NCBI GenBank assembly: GCA_020744425.1
Contig: JAGMUV010000027.1
Location: 62,001 to 126,000 of the forward strand
Direction: 5' to 3'
Origin: Dactylonectria macrodidyma
Lineage: Eukaryota > Ascomycota > Sordariomycetes > Hypocreales > Nectriaceae
DNA: 64,000 nucleotides
Shown here: positions 57,338 through 64,000 of the stretch, piece after piece
How positions within the stretch are numbered: the stretch's first letter is position 1
How the letters are laid out: each line of letters begins with the position of its first letter
Notes under the pieces: generated by a model
Database searches by the model: none
Told to the model about the DNA's origin: nothing
The model's input: only the letters and a program-made list of their open reading frames with translations
Made by a program: the position numbers and the translations under genes

Positions 57338-57455
57338 ACGTCAAGTTGTCAAGTTGAATCAAGAAAGTCAAGTTCATGTAAGTTGGGGCTCGTGAGGAGT
57401 CAGGCAAGTCAAGTTGGGGGCCTAACTTGACTTACTTGACTTGGTGGCAGCGCTG
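57338..57455. mobile_element. Solitary hAT end with CAAG array
   Basis: About 120 bp rich in TCAAGTT and AACTTGA, ending CTTGGTGGCAGCGCTG at 57455. This is the same CAGCGCT terminus and motif as the element at 333-1139. The left end was not located. Confidence 0.75.
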
Positions 57456-57535
57456 GTGCTACCTAACTGGGAGTGGCTCACAGCCTCAGTTCTAACCACC
57501 CAGAGCGTGACCGATCACCTGGAATACCTATCTCC

Positions 57536-58174
57536 TCAAGTGTATGCACCACCATAGTGGCCATAAGAGGCGGAGGATGACGCCTGACCGCCACCAGAGT
57601 AACCATATGATCCGCCGCCGCCGCCGGAGCTTGGGTCTCCCCCCCAGCCCTGGTCAGGTCCGCCCTGTTGTTCCCCATACCATGCAGCCTCGGCCTCGGC
57701 CTCCTCGACGGCGCGGATCTCGTCGATGCGGGCCCGGAGGCTCTCGATCTCATGTTGGTTACGAGCAATGAGCTCCGCCATAGCATCGGCACGGCGGTTG
57801 TACTCGTCGATTGATGCGGGCAGGTTTTGGACCTCGAGTAGCAGATGTTGCTTGCGCGAGCTCCGGTCAATAGTCTCCTGGCCGGGGTGACCGGATAACG
57901 AAGCAACTCCGCGGGCTTGCTGCGCCGCTAGACTAGTCGACGAGAGCAGTTCGAGGGTCTGTTCGGCGTCTTGAAGGCGCTCATAGAGATTGTCGGCTTG
58001 TTCCCGGAGGTGACTGTACTCGTCGTGCAGTCGTGCGAGACTCTGTTGTCTCTCCTCTACGTCCGTGATCAGAGCCTGTAGCTGAGTGGTAGAAGGACGA
58101 GGACCGTTCTTGTCACTTCTGGTCCCCTTTCTTCCATGCCGCTTCGATTTTTCGTGTTTGGATGAGTGACCCAT
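57536..58174 (-). CDS. Coiled-coil protein with Gly/Tyr/Ser-rich tail
   Basis: A 212-aa single-exon ORF from ATG 58174 (MGHSSKHEKSKRHGRKGT); the frame continues upstream but with weaker coding character. Residues about 30-175 are charged heptad-like helices (LARLHDEYSHLREQADNLYE, HEIESLRARIDEIRAVEEA). The tail (GGGGGSYGYSGGGQASSSAS) is low-complexity and Tyr/Gly-rich, like condensate-forming segments. No family recognised. The stop lies 81 bp from a hAT end. Confidence 0.65.
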   Translation of the reverse strand: MGHSSKHEKSKRHGRKGTRSDKNGPRPSTTQLQALITDVEERQQSLARLHDEYSHLREQADNLYERLQDAEQTLELLSSTSLAAQQARGVASLSGHPGQETIDRSSRKQHLLLEVQNLPASIDEYNRRADAMAELIARNQHEIESLRARIDEIRAVEEAEAEAAWYGEQQGGPDQGWGGDPSSGGGGGSYGYSGGGQASSSASYGHYGGAYT

Positions 58175-58506
58175 TGTGCGAGTTGTCTTCGTTGCTGCTG
58201 GGCGTTGCGGACTCCTCTGCGGAATGTTGTGCCCATCAAAATACGTGCAATGTGCATACCCCGCACAGACGGTGAGGCACCAAGCCACTTGTGATTTAGG
58301 CAGCAGCGCTCCATTTGTATTATCTCGTGAGCTCGACTTGCAGGTGTTGGTTCGTTTGTTGGCTGCATGTTATTCGTAGTGGTCTGTTTGTGCCTTAGGG
58401 CTGCCTTATTGTGACTGTGCGACTGAGCTGCACGTGATCAACCCCACATAAGACGCGCCGTTGAAATGCCCAGAAAGACGGGACTCATCCTTCTAATCCA
58501 CCTACC

Positions 58507-60008
58507 ATGAGGAATGCCATACTCAAAGACAAGGCCGAGAAGGATCGCCAGCGCTTCATCGATTCTCTCGACACCGAAGCCATATGCCGTCTCGCTTCAT
58601 CCTATCATGGAGGCATTCCTTGCACGACGTTCGCGTCTCCAAAACATGGCTCATTCAATGTCTGCATCTTTGTCGAGTTTGAGACAAACCCCCCGGAGAG
58701 ATGGGCTGTCCGAATGCCCCTCCCGGCGCGCGCCGCCTGGATTGATGAGAGGATCGAGACTGAGCTGGCTACCATGAGGTAAGCCTGACTCTGAGCTTTT
58801 GGCCAATGTGAAGCACTCTAGGCATCGTTCCTCTAACAGAAGACGTGCCGATAAATAGATATGTCGCGGCTAACACCACTATCCCCGTGCCCCGCGTGCA
58901 CGCCTACTCCTTCACTGAGGGCAGTCCAATCCAGACGGCTTTTATCATGATGGACTATATTCAAGGACAGACTCTCAAGGACCTTGGCTTCAAGAAGGGG
59001 AAACGGTGGCGTAGCTACACTAGCCCAACTGAGGCAACAACGAAACTTCACGAGCAGCTCGCCGACTTCTATGTCCAACTCCGTCAGCTCGAATTCCCCG
59101 AAATTGGCGCCCTTGGTCTCCCCGTCGTCGATGGGAAGCCGTCGTATGATTGCGACCCCGATGACATCCGCGTGTGCCACCGGCCAATTTCAATTGAGAT
59201 CATAATGCAGGAGCTCGAAGGGATGAATCCCGGTGCCAGGATCAAGCCGCGGGCCACCTTTTCGACAGCCAGGAGCTTCGTAGATGCTCTGTTCTGGCTG
59301 TCCGAGAACGAATTCGACAAATCCCCCGACCCAGGATTCGACACGCGCGGGCAACGGAATACCCTTTACGCCAGACACCATTTTCCCCGGTTTGTCCTTG
59401 ATTCCTGGCTTGACTCCACCGCCGATAAGGGACCCTTTGTGCTGATGCACGGGGATATACTTATGCTGATGAGTAACCTACTATTTGATGACGACCTCAA
59501 CCTTGTGGGCGCCCTGGACTGGGAATGGAGCTTCGTTGTTCCGGCACAGATGCTAGTACCGCCTGTCTGGCTGACCGGCGGCGGCCCCGAATGGATGCTC
59601 ATCGGCACTAATCTATTCTACAACGAGGTTGGCCGTCTTGTCGCCGCCGTCAAAGACCGCGAGCGAGCCCTCCAGGTCCCACCACGACTTTCTCAAGAAT
59701 GGGCCAAGTTGGAAGCGTGGTGCCATACCGCCGTAGTGGTAGCCCTGTTGAGCCCAGACCTGACCTACGACGTCTACTGGGACTTCGTATTCTACGAAGC
59801 TGAAGAGCCGAGGCCGCGGGACCCCGGCTTCGACTTTAGGGCGTTTTACATGAGGGCTATCCACCCACGCCTGACAGCCTTTATGGAACACCCAGAGCGG
59901 AAGGCTTTGCTCGCGCGCAAGGAGGAAGAGCAGATACGCTTTTTTGAGGACGAAAAGGAGTACTTTAACAACCCGGCCGCACGACAGATAGCGGGGGAGG
60001 GTTTGTGA
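58507..60008 (+). CDS. APH-family phosphotransferase-like protein
   Basis: Exons 58507-58778 and 58859-60008 (1422 nt, 473 aa) with an 80-bp GTAAGC...TAG intron and CTAAC branch. The family (aminoglycoside/choline-kinase-like fold, many uncharacterised fungal members) phosphorylates small molecules. Visible are the N-lobe (FNVCIFVEFETNPPERWAVR), the hinge region (AFIMMDYIQGQTL), the catalytic loop HGDILMLMSN and the metal-binding DWEWS. The loop normally has four residues between Asp and Asn (HGDxxxxN); here it has six, from what looks like a duplicated CTTATG/CTGATG. Otherwise the gene is intact. Activity is doubtful, substrate unknown. Confidence 0.82.
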
Positions 60009-60158
60009 TAGTATGAGTGGATATGTGAACGAAGATATTGTCGAGGGACTAGCATTTTGCAGGCGGTAGAGTATAGGGAGTTGTTGAAATCTGCAAAATA
60101 GGAGCCCCATGCAGATTGCATGGATTAACGTGCGTTATAGCCACCAACAGGAGTAGTA

Positions 60159-61900
60159 CCATGCCCCATCCTCCTTCGGCCCAACCCCCCCTTCGGCCCA
60201 GCAAAATGAAAATATCCCCACCAAAACTCAACTATTTCACTTATACGGAATTGGGCCAAAATAGAAGTTATTCGCAAGCGGTCGGTTCTCATAAGTAGAG
60301 AATTGAATGGATTTTATTTTTCTGGTTTCGTGCAGTTGCGTGGGGCACGTGATATATGCAGACCGCTGTACTAAAATATCACCAAATCAATCGCCAAATT
60401 CTTCACCGCTCTTTCCCACTCTTTCTTATGCCAGTCTCTCACAATGCAATAAAAATGCTTTCAACAAAGCGTCGTTGGCAATATACAGAAGACGATATGG
60501 CTGACGCTATATTGGATATTACGGATAACGGCCTTCCACACCATCAAGCGGCTCAGTGATGGGGAGTCCCTCGGAGGATTCTTTCCGCCAGACTTAGTGG
60601 TCGGTTGGCTGCGGAGGAGCAAACTCAGCCTGGACAACGTTTATCTAAGAATCAGGAAGACAAATTAGCCTTTTGGGTTATTCGTCAGGAGTCTTTGGGA
60701 TATGCTCCGTCTCACAATCAGATTCGCGCCTGCGTCATGGCCTTGTTGAGACAGCAAGGCCATGACGAACATTAGGACGTAATTGGGTAGCCAAATTCAT
60801 TAAACGTCGTCCAGACCTTAGGACTAAAGTTGGGAGACGTCAAGAAGCCAATAGATTCGATTCTTTCACGCCCAAGGCGGTTCATTGGTACTTCGATATC
60901 ACGGAGGACCAGTATGGCTGGATTAAGCCTGAAAACACTGTTAACGTCGACGAAGGAGGTACTGTATCATGATTGGTTTTGGCAAGCCTTTATCTCTTTA
61001 TTCCCTTTCTATTCAAAATTTAACTAACCAAACTCTTTTCGCCAGGGCTAGATAGTTTGGTGGTCGGAAGCGTAAACCCAAAGCGGAAGGCTCTTTTCAA
61101 CGGACAACAAACTGGAAGTTGGACTCCACTTATCGAAGCTATTACCGCTGACAGCCGTGCCTTAACTCCTGGCATTATATTCAAGGGAAAGGAACTCCAA
61201 CAACAGTGGTTCCTTAAGGAATGCAAGAAGATAGCAGACTGGCATTATATAACGTCACCTAACGGGTGGACTGACGACCACATTGGCGTTGAGTGGCTTG
61301 AAAGAGTCTATTTGCCTCAGACTAAACCTGCCGACGAGTCTGATGCCAGATTAATCATTCTAGACGGTCATGGGAGTCATGCGACGGTGCGTTATTTGAA
61401 TAATTAGCCAGGGGTCACCGCTAACGAGAGGCAAGATGAATGGATGGCCAGGTGTTTTTTAAACAAGGTTTATTGTTGCTACCTTCTAGCACACTGCTCA
61501 CACGGTCTCCAGCCATTAGGTAATGGAGTATTTAATGCCTCCAAGGCTGCATATCGACGAGAGTTGGAAAAGATCGCTTCCCTGACTGAATCCACGCCGG
61601 TGGATAAAGTCAATTTCATCAGAGCCTAGGCCAGGGCTCGTGAAGTGGGAATGACTAAGAAGAATATACTCTCCGGCTGGAGAACTACTGGAAATTGGCC
61701 AATCTCGCGAGAAAAAGCATTGCGGCATCCAGAAATTCAAGAGGACAAAGCAACGGGCAGTTCAGAGGGGACTCCAGAACGGGCGCCTTCAAGGTTCAAA
61801 GCCACTACACTCCACTACACATTCGAAGATATGGAATTGATGTGGATGATAACTAAGATCACGGCGGTGGAATGGATGGATATGGATCTATTATGGATGT
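60159..61900 (+). mobile_element. pogo/Fot-like element 3, decayed, 3' end lost
   Basis: Left end CCATGCCCCATCCTCCTTCG at 60159 after TA, with two copies of CCTTCGGCCCA and then AAAATATCCCCACCAAAA, paralleling element 2's repeat. No matching right end before the hAT tail at 61983, so the 3' limit is approximate. Confidence 0.75.
60454..61900 (+). pseudogene. DDE_1 transposase, decayed relative of the 51-53 kb copy
   Basis: It parallels the intact copy through its length: RRWQYTEDDMADAILDITDN, LAFWVIRQESLGYAPSHNQI, RFDSFTPKAVHWYFDI, LTPGIIFKGKELQQQWF and IILDGHGSHATV. The lesions are TGA at 60557-60559 then Trp where the intact copy has two Arg (CGA to TGA, CGG to TGG), a frameshift about 60760, TAG at 61627-61629, and Asp to Gly at the third catalytic Asp (LQPLGNGVF). 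It keeps a GC-donor intron (GCAAGC, about 60980-61045) at the same position as the intact copy. Confidence 0.85.
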
Positions 61901-61982
61901 GAATCCAAAATGAAGAAAGGATTTCCACATGACGAGCAAGGGACTTACTCCCTTGCATAACTCAACCCCCGGCATATCGCCA

Positions 61983-62410
61983 TCATTCCCTCGAAGGTTC
62001 TGTCAGTATCTGATCCAACTGCCCGATCAATCCTGTACGTAGCCAACTACGTAAAGTCTGGCACAGGCCGATAGTTGAAGCATCTAGCCGATTCCTAAGC
62101 CTCGTAACCATCTGCCCGGCCACTGAAAATAACCTCTCACATTCTGCTGACATAGGGGCCACAGTCAGAAAATCCAGGGCCATCCTACTCAATTTGGGGT
62201 ACTTGAACCGCCTGGTGTGCCAGTATTCGTATGGGTCAGTAACTAGGGCGTCAGAATCGTCGATATTGCGTTGCCACTGATCGTACTCATCGAGATCCAA
62301 CCCTCTGTACAATGACGAAGGAGATGCCCCGGCAGACTCGTCAATAACCTGATTCTGAAGAGTCAGCCCTCGTTTGCTGTTACGCCAGGCTGTAAGCCAT
62401 AGGCCATATC
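61983..62410 (-). pseudogene. hAT transposase C-terminal fragment
   Basis: The frame reads LWLTAWRNSKRGLTLQNQVI, LDLDEYDQWQR, YEYWHTRRFKYPKLSRMALD, FLTVAPMSAECERLFSVAG and STIGLCQTLRSWLRTGLI, the hAT dimerisation domain, without a stop to 61983. Upstream core and ends are absent. Confidence 0.85.
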
Positions 62411-64000
62411 CCGACTAGACATAGAAACAATGCCTTAATTTTTTGACTTGAAATTTGAACACAGTGTAGAATCATCACTTGTAAACTGCATACCAGTTTT
62501 TTACATCTATACCTAATTACCTTGTCTTGATAAACAACATTGAAATCAACATTTTTCGAGTCTCTCTTGTCATGGACCGGCTTAGTCATCGTTGCTGGAT
62601 TTCCTCGACAGATCTAAACCTACTTTATGGATCGACACTGACTTTTTCGCCGTGAAGGCGTGCCCTGGCCCCTATCGCGTCGCTACCATGCGCCACTACG
62701 CCATCCCAGCCAATTATAAACCCCTGACTTCTACACTTTCCTTTTCACCGTAATCGCGGATGCGCTGCTGCCGCCGCCGGTTTAGCGGCACATCCGTTTA
62801 GGCATGGCGCCCTCGCCGCCTGCACCGTGTCACGTGACCCATTCTTATATAAGCGTTCTTCCTGCCGCCCAACGTCCATCCACCCTCGTGAACTTGTACT
62901 CTCGACTTCTGCCCCTTCCCTCGCTCCTCATTTCCTCCTCAGCCTGAGTTTCATTTCCATAAGCCGGACGCGTCATCCGCTCGGTCGCATGGGACCGCCA
63001 TCATCGCTCCAGGGCAACTTGGCGACGGCGTCGGCCGCATTCCCCCTTTCCCACCGATTCAGGACGACTGGCTGCATCGTATGAATGCTTTCCAAGGACC
63101 TCTTCCTTACTCGCCTAGAGGATTTTTACACCAGTATGAATCTTCCTGCCTCCCTCATGGCCTTTCGCTGTATACTGACTAATGCCTGAAGCCGCCGTTG
63201 AAGCCATCTTCCTTAGACGGATGGTCTGACGGAATGGTAGCCTCCCGTCGTCACGCTCCATTCTCAGGCAGCAGGCACCTAACTGGGTTGTTGGTCCTCG
63301 TGAGGCCTCCCATGGGGAGCTGACCAGTCGCGAAAATGCCGCAAAGGCCGACTGCGTCTATGCCCAAGGCAGACTGAGGGCGATGCACTCTTGGCATACA
63401 CTTGATGGGGCAGGGGATGGCTAGCTCCGGCGAGCTGAAGCATGACCCCTCTCCCCCCCTTCCTTCGCATGGAGCAGTGACCGAGTCCGACCTATCGCAA
63501 GCGGCGAGAACACCTTCCATGAGCAGGCATGATTCACCAATATAGGGGCAGTGAACTGGCATCATTTCGGAAACGCCTCTTCCGTGGCTGCCGGCCCCTA
63601 TTGCTGAGTCCCTTCATCCTCCTGATTCGCCATGGATGAGGCAAGGGCCGAGCGGCATGAAAGGGAAGGAGCATGCTGCATATACGAACGCATGGATGGA
63701 TGACACAATGGCCTTTCGGATTCTGCAGGATGGAGGCTGGGTGATGTCGCACTGGAGGAGGTAGAAGGGCGAAGCGAGGCGAGGAGGAGCTCGTTTTACG
63801 CTTGATCTCGGCCTTGGCCACCTCGTTACTCTCGGGTACTCGGGCAATGACGATGTGCGGCAGGTATCAGGAGTCTAGGTGGCCAGAGAACTCGCGGGCC
63901 AGGGATGATCGGCATCTAGTTGGCGGAGTCAGGCGACATCGTCAGAGTCAGGTGGGTGAGCAGAAACCCCCGGCTGTTGGGATCCAGACTCCCGTCATCC
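62411..64000. other. 1.6 kb without a recognisable gene
   Basis: A CACGTGAC box (62831) and TTATATAAG (62845-62853) resemble a promoter. The 85-codon ORF that follows (62827-63084) spans the promoter itself and has no features. Any gene here would run on past the window. Confidence 0.4.

Overview
This window is filamentous ascomycete (Pezizomycotina) genomic DNA from a transposon-rich, accessory-type region. The evidence is short introns (46-71 bp) with CTAAC-like branch points, a combined C2H2 plus Zn2Cys6 transcription factor, an HP1-like protein with chromo and chromoshadow domains, fragments of fungal NACHT/WD40 receptors, and fungal hAT, piggyBac and pogo/Fot-type DNA transposons and LINEs. 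I cannot name the species.

Layout. 1-4.2 kb: a piggyBac transposase split by a small hAT element with a perfect 8-bp duplication, then a second hAT-derived element and two LTR-like copies. 4.3-8.6 kb: an intact carotenoid-oxygenase-family gene transcribed away from an intact C2H2+Zn2Cys6 regulator. 8.8-12.8 kb: a mosaic of a hAT 3' end, an ATCGAT-array hAT element, a LINE reverse transcriptase carrying a 417-bp TRIM, and a WD40 fragment of an NLR. 13.6-17.7 kb: a small two-segment membrane protein, a RING-like ORF, an HNH nuclease-like ORF, a hAT scrap and a broken chromodomain protein. 19.9-29.3 kb: one very large intact gene (about 3119 aa, DUF6606/DUF3638/DUF3645). 31.2-34.0 kb: a complete pogo-like element with one frameshift. 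34.4-35.3 kb: a DUF7587-like gene. 37.5-38.5 kb: NACHT and LINE fragments. 39.0-46.6 kb: an intact hAT transposase between AGTCC-motif arrays, a decayed second hAT, another hAT end and a LINE RNase H scrap. 47.0-50.5 kb: an HP1-like gene and a 3-hydroxyacyl-CoA-dehydrogenase-like gene. 51.1-53.3 kb: a pogo-like element that looks fully intact. 53.7-55.2 kb: a third ATCGAT end, a PIF1-helicase tail and a GH18 pseudogene. 57.3-60.0 kb: a CAAG-array hAT end, a coiled-coil protein and an APH-family kinase-like gene. 60.2-62.4 kb: a decayed pogo-like copy and a hAT tail. 62.4-64 kb: no recognised gene.

Three themes stand out. (1) Almost every hAT end carries a dense array of one short motif, and the motif differs by family (CAAG, ATCGAT, AGTCC/AGTCT, GTGGAT, TATCAGGAT). 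(2) Intact transposases sit beside copies whose stop codons mostly look like C-to-T changes (CGA to TGA, CAG to TAG), as expected from RIP; two others fail only at a homopolymer run. (3) Twice, a truncated LINE reverse transcriptase is followed directly, on the same strand, by a fragment of an NLR gene. All calls are from reading the sequence; no database search was run.
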